From Aquimarina algiphila (GTDB lineage: Bacteria; Bacteroidota; Bacteroidia; Flavobacteriales; Flavobacteriaceae): a DNA stretch of 64,000 nucleotides. A program made the translations under genes and the position numbers. Shown here in pieces: positions 54,926 through 64,000 of this stretch. The notes below the pieces were generated by a model, which was not told where the DNA came from, did not search any database, and saw only the letters and a list, made by a program, of their open reading frames with translations. Location of the stretch: the NCBI RefSeq assembly GCF_007489275.1, contig NZ_VLNR01000018.1:1-64000 (forward strand), written 5' to 3'. How positions within the stretch are numbered: position 1 is the stretch's first letter; each line of letters begins with the position of its first letter.

Positions 54926-55852
54926 TTAAAGTTCTAACAATCCATTAGTCTTCTTAACACCTTCTGCACTTTCTACCATTTTGCTTTTTTCTGCATCACT
55001 CAAATCGATCTCTACGATATTTTCTATACCATTTCTACCTAATACTACAGGTACACCAATACAAAGATCATTTAATCCATACTCTCCTTCTAACAAGGTT
55101 GAGCAAGGGAAAATTTTCTTTTGATCACAAGCAATTGCTTGAACTAGTCCTGATACAGCAGCTCCAGGAGCATACCATGCAGATGTGCCTAATAATTTAG
55201 TAAGTGTTGCTCCACCAACTTTAGTATCTGCTGCTACTTGCTCTAATCTATCTTCTGCAATAAACTCTGAAACTGGAACACTATTTCTAGTTGCCAATCT
55301 TGTTAATGGCACCATTCCTTTATCACTATGTCCGCCAATTACCATTCCATCAACATCAGAGATAGGAGCACCAAGTGCTTCTGCTAATCTATATTTGAAA
55401 CGAGCACTATCCAATGCCCCACCCATTCCTATAATTCTACTTTTAGGAAGATTAGTAGTTTTATGCACTAAATATGTCATCGTATCCATTGGGTTACTTA
55501 CAACGATAATAATTGTATTTGGAGAGTGTTCTATTAAGCTAGAAGATACTGATTTAACAATTCCTGCATTAATACCAATTAATTCTTCACGAGTCATTCC
55601 CGGTTTACGTGGGATTCCTGAAGTTATCACAACAATATCACTTCCTGCAGTTTTAGAATAATCTCCTGTAGTACCTGTGATTTTAGTATCAAATCCGTTT
55701 AAAGATGCGGTTTGCATAAGATCCATTGCTTTACCTTCTGCATATCCTTCTTTAATATCTAACAATACTACTTCTGAAGCAAAATCTTTAATTGCTATAT
55801 ATTCGGCACAACTTGCACCCACTGCACCAGCACCTACTACTGTAACTTTCAT
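54926..55852 (-). CDS. mdh: malate dehydrogenase
   Basis: This 308-residue NAD-dependent enzyme of the lactate/malate dehydrogenase family interconverts malate and oxaloacetate in the TCA cycle. The Rossmann loop is GAGAVGASCAE, substrate Arg residues lie in GIPRKPGMTREELI, NAD contact is VVSNPMDTMTYL, and the catalytic His is in GGHSDKGMVPL (about 172). Arg rather than Gln in the substrate loop supports malate rather than lactate. A single gene with its own terminator. Confidence 0.95.
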   Translation of the reverse strand: MKVTVVGAGAVGASCAEYIAIKDFASEVVLLDIKEGYAEGKAMDLMQTASLNGFDTKITGTTGDYSKTAGSDIVVITSGIPRKPGMTREELIGINAGIVKSVSSSLIEHSPNTIIIVVSNPMDTMTYLVHKTTNLPKSRIIGMGGALDSARFKYRLAEALGAPISDVDGMVIGGHSDKGMVPLTRLATRNSVPVSEFIAEDRLEQVAADTKVGGATLTKLLGTSAWYAPGAAVSGLVQAIACDQKKIFPCSTLLEGEYGLNDLCIGVPVVLGRNGIENIVEIDLSDAEKSKMVESAEGVKKTNGLLEL

Positions 55853-55938
55853 GGTATTTTTTTTTGATTGTAATTAAACATATTTGTTTCGCGAAAATAC
55901 GAATTCTTTAACGAATTCATTAACAAATAGTATGTTAA

Positions 55939-56937
55939 TTACCAGCCAAAATTAAGCCCTAGAGAAAGGTTATTATAGTTCTGTAATGTGTAATCTAAAT
56001 TAGCCTTAAAAACACCATATTGGACTTTTGCACCAATAGTTGCTTTAATTCCGTTTGTTCTACTTTTAACACTTATAGGATCCGTAACGGTTTCAGAAGC
56101 TAAGGGGCCATTTTGTATCTGGTATGTCCCTAATAAATCGGCATCACTGGAGCCAAAATAATACCCTAAACCACCATAAAAATTTAAAACAGGTAATTTG
56201 GTAGAAACAATACTTGTAAGTAACCAAGAATTTGTATTTAACCGAACTTCCTGATCTACTCCGTCAATACCACTATCCACTATATCATAAAAGCCTTTAA
56301 TATTTGTATACCCCAATAAAGCCGAAAGTCGCACAGGCCATCTTTTTAATGGATAAACCCAATCAGTAAATTCATGTTGAAAACCAACTCCATATAACTG
56401 TATCTCTGCGTCTTCTACCGCTTTTATTCTTGGTAAAAACCGCAATTTAATTTCTGTACTTTTTATTAACCCCAAAGATCCTTGAATAAAACCACTTGGT
56501 AAAGAATTAATTTCTGCATTCCCAATACCATCAGGCAAAACCACTTCTAAAGCAGAAGCCTGACCAGGGTTTACTATGACGACAATATCTTCTTGATTTG
56601 TTCCCAACGCATTAGCCACTACCTGACTTACTTGTCCTGAACTAAAGGCCAGATTCTCATAATCCAATACATTTAAAATAAAAGATTGTTTCTCTTCTCT
56701 GACAAAAGACAGATTACCTACTATACCTACTTCAAAATGCCATAATTTTTTGACTTTTGCAGTATTATACCATCCATTCGATGTTGCATTTATGAGTGAC
56801 TCTCCTGCCGAAGCAAAATAATCATCACTAAAGCGTTGTGCATTCTCTATTCCTATCTCGAGAATTTGATCAATATCTGTTTGTGAAGTAGCTGTATGAC
56901 CGAGAAGTAATGCTAGTAGTAAAGCACATTTTTTCAT
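55939..56937 (-). CDS. outer-membrane barrel protein (DUF6588-like)
   Basis: The frame opens at 57009 inside the gyrB terminator; the ATG at 56937 starts a signal peptide (MKKCALLLALLLGHTATSQ) and is preferred, giving 332 residues. The mature part is strand-rich (FEVGIVGNLSFV, VRLSALLGYTNIKGFYD, VLNFYGGLGYYFGSS) and ends in LSLGLNFGW, as in an outer-membrane barrel. I believe it fits DUF6588 but cannot confirm. It lies directly downstream of gyrB, separated by a terminator. Confidence 0.6.
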   Translation of the reverse strand: MKKCALLLALLLGHTATSQTDIDQILEIGIENAQRFSDDYFASAGESLINATSNGWYNTAKVKKLWHFEVGIVGNLSFVREEKQSFILNVLDYENLAFSSGQVSQVVANALGTNQEDIVVIVNPGQASALEVVLPDGIGNAEINSLPSGFIQGSLGLIKSTEIKLRFLPRIKAVEDAEIQLYGVGFQHEFTDWVYPLKRWPVRLSALLGYTNIKGFYDIVDSGIDGVDQEVRLNTNSWLLTSIVSTKLPVLNFYGGLGYYFGSSDADLLGTYQIQNGPLASETVTDPISVKSRTNGIKATIGAKVQYGVFKANLDYTLQNYNNLSLGLNFGW

Positions 56938-56992
56938 AAGATTTGGGTTTAATAGGCTCTGCAATATAGAAAAAACGTTAATAAATCCATAA

Positions 56993-57026
56993 AAAAAACC
57001 GCCATACAAATATATGGCGGTTTTTT
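56993..57026. terminator. terminator of gyrB
   Basis: Arms AAAAAACCGCCATA (56993-57006) and TATGGCGGTTTTTT (57013-57026), 6-nt loop. Confidence 0.9.
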
Positions 57027-57047
57027 AATATCATATCAAAACACTAA

Positions 57048-59000
<1,953 letters not shown>

Positions 59001-59312
59001 TTAATTATTTTATTTTTTTGACAACAAACAAAGATAAAAAAACAGTAAAAGGATAAAAGGGTTTTATCAAAGATGATTTAAAGAGTTATCAACAATTAGT
59101 TAAGAATAGTACCAGAAAAATAAAAAATGCTCTTAAAACTGATAAAAACAGCCTTAAATTGAATTTAAGATTATAATAACATTTTAAAGCCTTTTCTGAT
59201 TTAATAACCTAGACACTTCAAAATGAATACAATACATTAATTCACTATTACGCCTACAAAACTCAAAGAAAAGACATAAAAGATAATTCTAAGTAAATTT
59301 CCTTTTAAATAA

Positions 59313-59344
59313 TAAAGCCCCAAGAAATTCTTCTCAGGGCTTTA
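59313..59344 (-). terminator. terminator of asnB
   Basis: Arms TAAAGCCC (59313-59320) and GGGCTTTA (59337-59344), with further AGAA/TTCT pairing inside. It lies 50 nt after the asnB stop; the rest of the 405-nt spacer up to gyrB holds nothing else I can support. Confidence 0.7.
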
Positions 59345-59393
59345 CATCTCAATTAACTCAACTTCTAGTTAGTAATAAAAATAAATTGTATGT

Positions 59394-61079
59394 TTATTGC
59401 ACGACTTCTTCGGCTTCATAGGCCTCTTCGTGTACGTTAGCTACTGCTCGGCCACTTGGATCATTCATATTTTTAAAAGCTTCATCCCACTCTAATGCTA
59501 TTTTTGTACTACATGCTACCGATGGCTCCTGAGGCACACTCATAGCTGCAGCATCACTAGGAAAATGCCCTTCAAAAATTGAACGATAATAGAATTCTTC
59601 TTTATTCTGAGGAGTTTGAATCGGGAACCTAAAGTGTGCATTTGCCATTTGTTCATCCGTTACTTCTGTTTCAACTACTTCTTTTAAAGTATCTATCCAA
59701 CTATATCCAACCCCATCAGAAAACTGTTCTTTTTGTCTCCAAGCCACACTTTCTGGTAAATATGACTCAAAAGCCTTACGAATAACCCATTTCTCCATTC
59801 GTTCTCCATTAATCATTTTATCTTTTGGATTAATTCTCATGGCCACATCCATGAATTCTTTATCTAAAAATGGTACACGTCCTTCGATCCCCCATGCGGC
59901 AAGTGATTTATTTGCACGCAAGCAATCATACATATGAAGTTTATCAAGTTTACGCACAGTCTCCTCATGAAATTCTCTAGCATTTGGTGCTTTATGAAAA
60001 TAAAGATATCCTCCAAAAATCTCATCAGCTCCTTCTCCAGAAAGTACCATTTTCACCCCCATTGACTTAATAACTCTAGCCATCAAATACATTGGAGTCG
60101 ACGCCCTAATTGTTGTTATATCGTAGGTTTCTAAATTATAAATAACATCTTTTATAGCGTCAAGGCCTTCTTGTATTGTAAATTTAATTTCGTGATGAAC
60201 GGTACCAATATGATCTGCCACTTTTTGTGCTGCCTCAAGATCTGGAGATCCTTCTAATCCAACAGAAAAAGAATGTAATTTTGGCCACCAGGCATCTTTT
60301 ACATCATCTGATTCTATTCGTTTTTCTGCATATTTTTTTGCAATAGCTGAAGTAACCGAAGAATCTAATCCACCAGACAACAATACTCCATAAGGAACAT
60401 CAGACATTAATTGTCTATGAACAGCTGCTTCAAGCGCATCTCTAAGCTCATCAATACTTGTTTGATTTTCCTTTACAGCTTCATAGTCTTCCCAGTCTCT
60501 TACATACCATTTTTTCAATTCCCCCTCTTCACCAGACAAGTAATGCCCAGGAGGAAACAATTCTATTTTTGTACATACTCCTTCTAGAGCTTTTAATTCT
60601 GAACCTATATAAAAGCTACCATTTTGGTCCCATCCCATATATAAAGGAATAATACCCATATGATCTCTTGATATAAGGTATGTGTTTTTCTCCACATCAT
60701 ACAAAGCAAATGCAAAAATACCGTTCAGATCATCTAAAAAATCAGCACCTTTTTCCTTATATAAAGCTAATATCACTTCACAATCTGACTCTGTCTGAAA
60801 ATTATATTTTCCTTCGAATTGCTTACGAATCTCTCTATGATTATAAATTTCTCCATTAGCAGCAAGCACTAACTTCTTATCTTCACTAAAAAGAGGTTGT
60901 TTACCAGACACCGGATCAACAATTGCCAATCTCTCATGCGCCAATATCGCATGTTCATTTGAATATATCCCACTCCAATCCGGACCTCTATGACGAATTT
61001 TTTTTGACATCTCCAGTAATTGAGGTCTTAAAACCTCTGAATCTTGCTTTAAATCAAAAGCACAAACAATTCCACACAT
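59394..61079 (-). CDS. asnB: glutamine-hydrolysing asparagine synthase B
   Basis: This is 561 residues, the usual length. Cys2 of MCGIVCAFD is the glutaminase nucleophile; HRGPDWSGIY and NGEIYNHREIR complete that domain. The synthase half has the pyrophosphate loop LLSGGLDSSV (about 229), SVGLEGSPDLEAA, LSGEGADEIFGGYLYFHKAP and the C-terminal WRQKEQFSDGVGYSWID. It makes asparagine from aspartate, glutamine and ATP. A single gene. Confidence 0.95.
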   Translation of the reverse strand: MCGIVCAFDLKQDSEVLRPQLLEMSKKIRHRGPDWSGIYSNEHAILAHERLAIVDPVSGKQPLFSEDKKLVLAANGEIYNHREIRKQFEGKYNFQTESDCEVILALYKEKGADFLDDLNGIFAFALYDVEKNTYLISRDHMGIIPLYMGWDQNGSFYIGSELKALEGVCTKIELFPPGHYLSGEEGELKKWYVRDWEDYEAVKENQTSIDELRDALEAAVHRQLMSDVPYGVLLSGGLDSSVTSAIAKKYAEKRIESDDVKDAWWPKLHSFSVGLEGSPDLEAAQKVADHIGTVHHEIKFTIQEGLDAIKDVIYNLETYDITTIRASTPMYLMARVIKSMGVKMVLSGEGADEIFGGYLYFHKAPNAREFHEETVRKLDKLHMYDCLRANKSLAAWGIEGRVPFLDKEFMDVAMRINPKDKMINGERMEKWVIRKAFESYLPESVAWRQKEQFSDGVGYSWIDTLKEVVETEVTDEQMANAHFRFPIQTPQNKEEFYYRSIFEGHFPSDAAAMSVPQEPSVACSTKIALEWDEAFKNMNDPSGRAVANVHEEAYEAEEVVQ

Positions 61080-61338
61080 ATTCTTCTTTTTCTATGATTT
61101 GAGAAGTCAAAGATGTACTTATAGTTACATTATAAAAACAATAAAGCTTAAATAGACTACAAATTATAACTAAAAAAACACTATAACCATAAAAATGAAA
61201 CAAATATTAAGCAATACCTTTATAAATACTATCAAACTGTCACAAACAACATTTAACACAATTTATAGATACGATTAACATTTCGCTTGTAAGTTCGAGT
61301 ATATCTTTACGTCTGTCATAAAAACAAAAATCACTCTT

Positions 61339-61872
61339 ATGAAAAAATCAATCTTATTAGTTGCAATTATGTTGATAGGAACATTATCAACTGTAAATGC
61401 TCAAAAATTTGCTGGGTTACAAAAAAGCCCTACCGACATTTCTTATGCAAAGAAAGACCGAAGTGCTAAACCAGAAATCAAAGTTGTATATAGTCGCCCA
61501 CAAAAAAAAGGTCGTCAAATTTTTGGTAATTTAGCCGCTTACGACAAGGTTTGGAGAACTGGTGCTGATGAAGCTACAGAAATTAAATTCTTTCAGGATG
61601 TAAAAATGGGAGATAAAACTGTTAAGGCAGGTACATATTCATTATTTACAATACCTGGAGAGAAGGAATGGACTATAATTCTAAATTCTGACCTAGACAG
61701 CTGGGGAGCATATACTTATGATGAAAGCAAAGATGTTGCAAGAATTAAGGTTCCAGCTGCAAGTGGAGAGGAATTAGAAGTATTTTCTATAGCTTTCAAA
61801 AAAGTTGACAAAGGGTACCATATGGTTATGGGATGGGACAAAGCTCGGGTAGAAGTTCCTTTTTACCTATAA
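61339..61872 (+). CDS. DUF2911 secreted protein
   Basis: This 177-residue protein has a signal peptide ending at NAQ. The DUF2911 pattern is clear: IKVVYSRPQKKGRQIFG, VWRTGADEATEIKFFQDV, GTYSLFTIPGEKEWTIILN, WGAYTYDESKDVARIKV. The family is widespread in Bacteroidota and has no known role. It converges on the first peptide gene, sharing the terminator at 61904-61944. AGTATATCTTTACG near 61300 may be its -7 region. Confidence 0.85.
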   Translation: MKKSILLVAIMLIGTLSTVNAQKFAGLQKSPTDISYAKKDRSAKPEIKVVYSRPQKKGRQIFGNLAAYDKVWRTGADEATEIKFFQDVKMGDKTVKAGTYSLFTIPGEKEWTIILNSDLDSWGAYTYDESKDVARIKVPAASGEELEVFSIAFKKVDKGYHMVMGWDKARVEVPFYL

Positions 61873-61903
61873 ACAAGAAACTTAGAGTTTAAAAAAACCA
61901 ATA

Positions 61904-61944
61904 AAAAAATAGCATGAAACTTCGGACGTTTCATGCTATTTTTT
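61904..61944. terminator. 17-bp hairpin shared by DUF2911 gene and peptide copy 1
   Basis: Arms 61904-61920 and 61928-61944 are perfect complements (7-nt loop TTCGGAC), flanked by A and T runs, so it works in both directions. Confidence 0.9.
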
Positions 61945-62017
61945 ACCTCATATAGTATTTGTTGATACTAATGATTCCCCCAACAGAGATTAGATATTAT
62001 CTCCTCTCTTTTTTTAG

Positions 62018-62116
62018 TTATCTGTGGATAGCGTGACCAGACGCTCCAGGTAACTCTTTTAGAAAATCCATTACGACTCTAAAAGTTAATCTAAATTTCG
62101 TGTAAAATAGCCCCAT
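62018..62116 (-). CDS. 32-residue peptide of the LPGAS family, copy 1
   Basis: ATG at 62116-62114, TAA at 62018. The peptide starts MGLFYTKFRLTFRVV and ends MDFLKELPGASGHAIHR. Gapless alignment with copies 2-5; the core FLKELPGAS is the best conserved part. It has no cleavable signal, no Cys and several positive charges. A candidate -7 box (TATATTTA) ends about 31 nt upstream. TTTAGATATAAA at 62193-62204 and a GGGG-N6-CCCCC box at 62290-62304 upstream recur in front of copy 2. Confidence 0.7.
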   Translation of the reverse strand: MGLFYTKFRLTFRVVMDFLKELPGASGHAIHR

Positions 62117-62346
62117 ATGTTATTTTTAAATTAATTAAATACTACATAAATATAACACCAATATGATGTGATTTCAATAATTATTTATGCATTTTAGATA
62201 TAAATCAAGATTTTATCGATAACAAACACAAAAATCTCAATTCTAGTACTTTCCATTCTAATCAGCTTGTTATTTTTTACTAGGAAAATGGGGTAATTTC
62301 CCCCTAATTTCATTTTGTAATCAACAAACTATTCTTTTTAATTTCC

Positions 62347-62370
62347 AAAAATTGTCCCTCAACAATTTTT
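62347..62370 (-). terminator. terminator of peptide copy 2
   Basis: Arms AAAAATTGT (62347-62355) and ACAATTTTT (62362-62370), 6-nt loop, 7 nt beyond the copy 2 stop. Confidence 0.7.
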
Positions 62371-62376
62371 AAAAAA

Positions 62377-62475
62377 TTATCTATGGATTGCATTACTGCA
62401 AGCCGATGGCAATTGCTTTAAAAAAGCTTTTAATGCCTTTACATCTATAACCAAAATACCGTAAAATAGCCTCAT
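62377..62475 (-). CDS. 32-residue peptide of the LPGAS family, copy 2
   Basis: ATG at 62475-62473, TAA at 62377. It starts MRLFYGILVIDVKALK and ends FLKQLPSACSNAIHR. It is closest to the distant copy 5 in the first half and to copy 1 at the end (AIHR). The motif is degenerate here (LPSAC). A perfect TAnnTTTG box (TATCTTTG, 62509-62502) lies 27 nt before the ATG. Confidence 0.7.
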   Translation of the reverse strand: MRLFYGILVIDVKALKAFLKQLPSACSNAIHR

Positions 62476-62501
62476 AATCTTTTGATTTATAATTTGTTGT
62501 A

Positions 62502-62509
62502 CAAAGATA
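62502..62509 (-). promoter_or_regulatory. -7 promoter box of peptide copy 2
   Basis: On the minus strand TATCTTTG matches TAnnTTTG exactly. Distance from its last G to the ATG is 27 nt, the same as at copy 4. The small palindrome ATCTCAAATGAGAT lies just upstream (62516-62529). Confidence 0.5.
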
Positions 62510-62789
62510 ACACTCATCTCATTTGAGATAAAAAAATTAACACTTCTCAAACAAGGTTTTTAGATATAAAGCATTTTAGAAACGACGTGAGGTATAAAAA
62601 TGAACTATCAACCACTTTATTTTAAAGAAATTTCCCACATGAAAAAGTTGTATTTAAGGGGTTTTCTCCCCCTTTTTGATTCTTTAAAACTAGTAATTAA
62701 ACCCCCTCAGATTTACAAAAAAGCCATATGATATATCAATACCGGTCAGCTATTTCTAAATACTATTATTTCCCCTTCATTACAAATAT

Positions 62790-62832
62790 AAAAAAAGAGA
62801 CTATACACCGCTGGGGGACAGTCTCTTTTTTT
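62790..62832 (-). terminator. terminator of peptide copy 3
   Basis: Arms AAAAAAAGAGACT (62790-62802) and AGTCTCTTTTTTT (62820-62832), 17-nt loop, about 44 nt after the copy 3 stop. Confidence 0.85.
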
Positions 62833-62875
62833 TATGTTTTTAACAAATATTTCAATGTCTAAAAAGTAGTCTTCA

Positions 62876-62974
62876 TCACTTTCGCATCACATAAGCAGAT
62901 GCTCTCGGAAGATCTTTCAAGAATTTAATAATGTTTTTAAAAATAAGCCCTTTAAAAGTAAAAAATGTCCCCAT
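62876..62974 (-). CDS. 32-residue peptide of the LPGAS family, copy 3
   Basis: ATG at 62974-62972, TGA at 62876. It starts MGTFFTFKGLIFKNI and ends IKFLKDLPRASAYVMRK. Same length and alignment as the others, though the core has Arg in place of Gly. It has its own terminator. A clear promoter box is not visible in the AT-rich upstream region. Confidence 0.65.
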   Translation of the reverse strand: MGTFFTFKGLIFKNIIKFLKDLPRASAYVMRK

Positions 62975-63126
62975 ATGTGATTCATTAAATATTAATTCTC
63001 AATCAATTTAATTAAAGACATTAAAAAATACAAGATTTTTGTTAAATAATTAACAGATTTCCAGAGACATACAAGAATAAGTACTTCAAAAAAATAAACC
63101 TAAATAGGTTTTTTACTTTTCAAATA

Positions 63127-63161
63127 AATAAGAGATTGTTTTATTTAAACAATCTCTTATT
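63127..63161 (-). terminator. terminator of peptide copy 4
   Basis: Arms 63127-63140 and 63148-63161 (AATAAGAGATTGTT and its complement), 7-nt loop. A second small hairpin (63096-63111) with T runs on both strands lies just beyond. Confidence 0.8.
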
Positions 63162-63219
63162 AAAGGTTCAAAACATATGACAATGCATAATATGAAAACA
63201 TACTCATATTAATTTCTTA

Positions 63220-63318
63220 TTATTTATACATCGCGTATCGTGAAGCTCCTGGTAGTTCTTTTAAAAAACTAATGACAACATTAAAGTTTAATCCGAAAAT
63301 AGTAGTAAAATATTTCAT
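63220..63318 (-). CDS. 32-residue peptide of the LPGAS family, copy 4
   Basis: ATG at 63318-63316, TAA at 63220. It starts MKYFTTIFGLNFNVV and ends ISFLKELPGASRYAMYK, with the full consensus core. A TAnnTTTG box (TAAATTTG, 63352-63345) lies 27 nt before the ATG, predicting a leader of about 20 nt. Its terminator is at 63127-63161. It is the first of the row, nearest queE. Confidence 0.75.
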   Translation of the reverse strand: MKYFTTIFGLNFNVVISFLKELPGASRYAMYK

Positions 63319-63344
63319 AACATCCTGATTTTTAATTACACTTA

Positions 63345-63352
63345 CAAATTTA
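63345..63352 (-). promoter_or_regulatory. -7 promoter box of peptide copy 4
   Basis: TAAATTTG on the minus strand matches TAnnTTTG. The spacing to the ATG (27 nt) equals that of copy 2. A TTTTTTG run lies about 23 nt upstream as a poor -33 element. Confidence 0.45.
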
Positions 63353-63426
63353 TAGGATATACACTCTTGTAACCGCAAAAAATCGCTGGTTAATCAAAAA
63401 GGCAGATTAAACCGGCATTTACTTTC

Positions 63427-63451
63427 GACGAAAGGTAATTTCGTCTTTTTT
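63427..63451 (+). terminator. plus-strand terminator upstream of peptide copy 4
   Basis: Arms GACGAAA (63427-63433) and TTTCGTC (63439-63445), followed by a T run only on the plus strand. No plus-strand gene precedes it, so it implies a plus-strand transcript running antisense to the copy 4 leader. Confidence 0.6.
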
Positions 63452-63496
63452 ATTATTTAATTAAGTCATGATGTTTTGTATAACACATATACTTGA

Positions 63497-64000
63497 TTAT
63501 GGAATATTAAGATACTTATGGGTCTGCAGAGAAACCTTCCATTTTGGGTTTTTCATAACATAATCCACTATCATTGGAATCATTTTTTCGCGAACGCTCC
63601 ATTCTGGTTGAAGATATAATATACAGTGATCAGAAACCTTAGCAGCTTGCTCTTCTGCAAAAGCAAAATCACTTTTATTATAGACAATGCACTTTAATTC
63701 ATGGGCTTTTTGATAAATCTCTTCTTTAGGAAGTTTTACTTTCTTGGGGGAAAGACAAATCCAATCCCATTCTCCTGTCAAAGCATAAGCTCCAGAAGTT
63801 TCTATATGAGTTTTTGCTCCTCTATCTCTAAGGCCCTGGGTTAACAAACTCATATCCCATGTTAAAGGTTCACCACCAGTAACAACTACTACATCACTAT
63901 ATTTCAAAGAATTTTCTATAATTAAGCCTGTATCTGTAGGAGGATGCAGGTCAGCGTTCCAACTCTCTTTTACATCACACCAATGACATCCAACATCACA
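63497..64000 (-). CDS. queE: 7-carboxy-7-deazaguanine synthase, 3' part
   Basis: The frame is open to the window edge (167 codons seen); the 5' end lies outside. The visible part begins at the radical-SAM cluster motif CDVGCHWCD, whose Cys residues bind the 4Fe-4S cluster, followed by VKESWNADLH, the glycine-rich VVTGGEPLTWD (SAM binding) and THIETSGAYALTG. QueE makes the 7-deazaguanine ring for queuosine and related modified bases from carboxy-tetrahydropterin. The shorter TTG start at 63907 is internal and not real. Neighbouring pathway genes, if any, lie beyond the window. Confidence 0.9.
   Translation of the reverse strand, partial: CDVGCHWCDVKESWNADLHPPTDTGLIIENSLKYSDVVVVTGGEPLTWDMSLLTQGLRDRGAKTHIETSGAYALTGEWDWICLSPKKVKLPKEEIYQKAHELKCIVYNKSDFAFAEEQAAKVSDHCILYLQPEWSVREKMIPMIVDYVMKNPKWKVSLQTHKYLNIP

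Noticed and set aside
63497-63907. queE starting at the TTG at 63907
   Set aside because: The frame continues to the window edge and includes the radical-SAM Cys motif, so the TTG is an internal codon.

Overview
The window looks like the chromosome of a low-GC marine-type Bacteroidota, most likely a Flavobacteriaceae member. The evidence is the type IX secretion parts (a CHU_C-type sorting domain next to a PorP/SprF protein), fused SecDF, TonB/TPR outer-membrane pairs, DUF885 and DUF1361 proteins, TAnnTTTG promoter boxes and AT-rich spacers. I cannot assign a genus. I found no tRNA, rRNA or CRISPR array.

Layout. 1-310 holds an IS21-like terminus fused to a gene tail. 339-7040 (minus) is a two-gene T9SS locus: a giant secreted adhesin (two 7-bladed FG-GAP propellers, HYR, five Calx-beta repeats, type B sorting domain), broken by one in-frame TAG, and its PorP/SprF partner. 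7510-13996 (plus) is a cell-envelope cluster with two LipL32-like proteins, zinc-ribbon proteins, a SIMPL protein and an SPFH/SHOCT protein. 14086-28490 is mixed: YkgJ protein, methyltransferase, metalloprotease lipoprotein, LytTR two-component pair, amidohydrolase, PhyH dioxygenase, DUF885 and M23 peptidases, plus small membrane-protein paralogues with one gene relic. 28643-38682 holds a TonB-like/TPR pair, ftsE, typA and kdsA. 39245-49881 holds a giant M48 protease, a regulator-Coq4-DUF1361-CreD operon with a duplicated operator, a DUF192 lipoprotein and a membrane TPR-AraC regulator. 49960-61079 is housekeeping (secDF, mdh, gyrB, asnB) with two SecD-like envelope paralogues. 61339-64000 has a DUF2911 gene, a run of tiny peptide genes and the 3' part of queE.

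The most novel signal is a family of five 32-residue peptides: four in a minus-strand row at 62018-63318 and a fifth at 35039-35137 beside typA. They align without gaps, share a core FLK-[EQD]-LP-x-A near the C terminus, use different synonymous codons for it, and each is followed by its own hairpin terminator. They are absent from the long-ORF set, and I do not recognise them as a named family.

A second system-level signal is a shared promoter design at 7072-7151, 7325-7393 and 27536-27604. A CCCTG-N4-CAGGG palindrome sits 20 or 30 nt (two or three helical turns) upstream of a GGTG(A/T)TTGG-like -33 element and a TAnnTTTG-like -7 box. A third is a near-identical ACTTTG-N5-CAAAGT operator in front of both 43325 and 44394, flanking a small winged-helix regulator gene.
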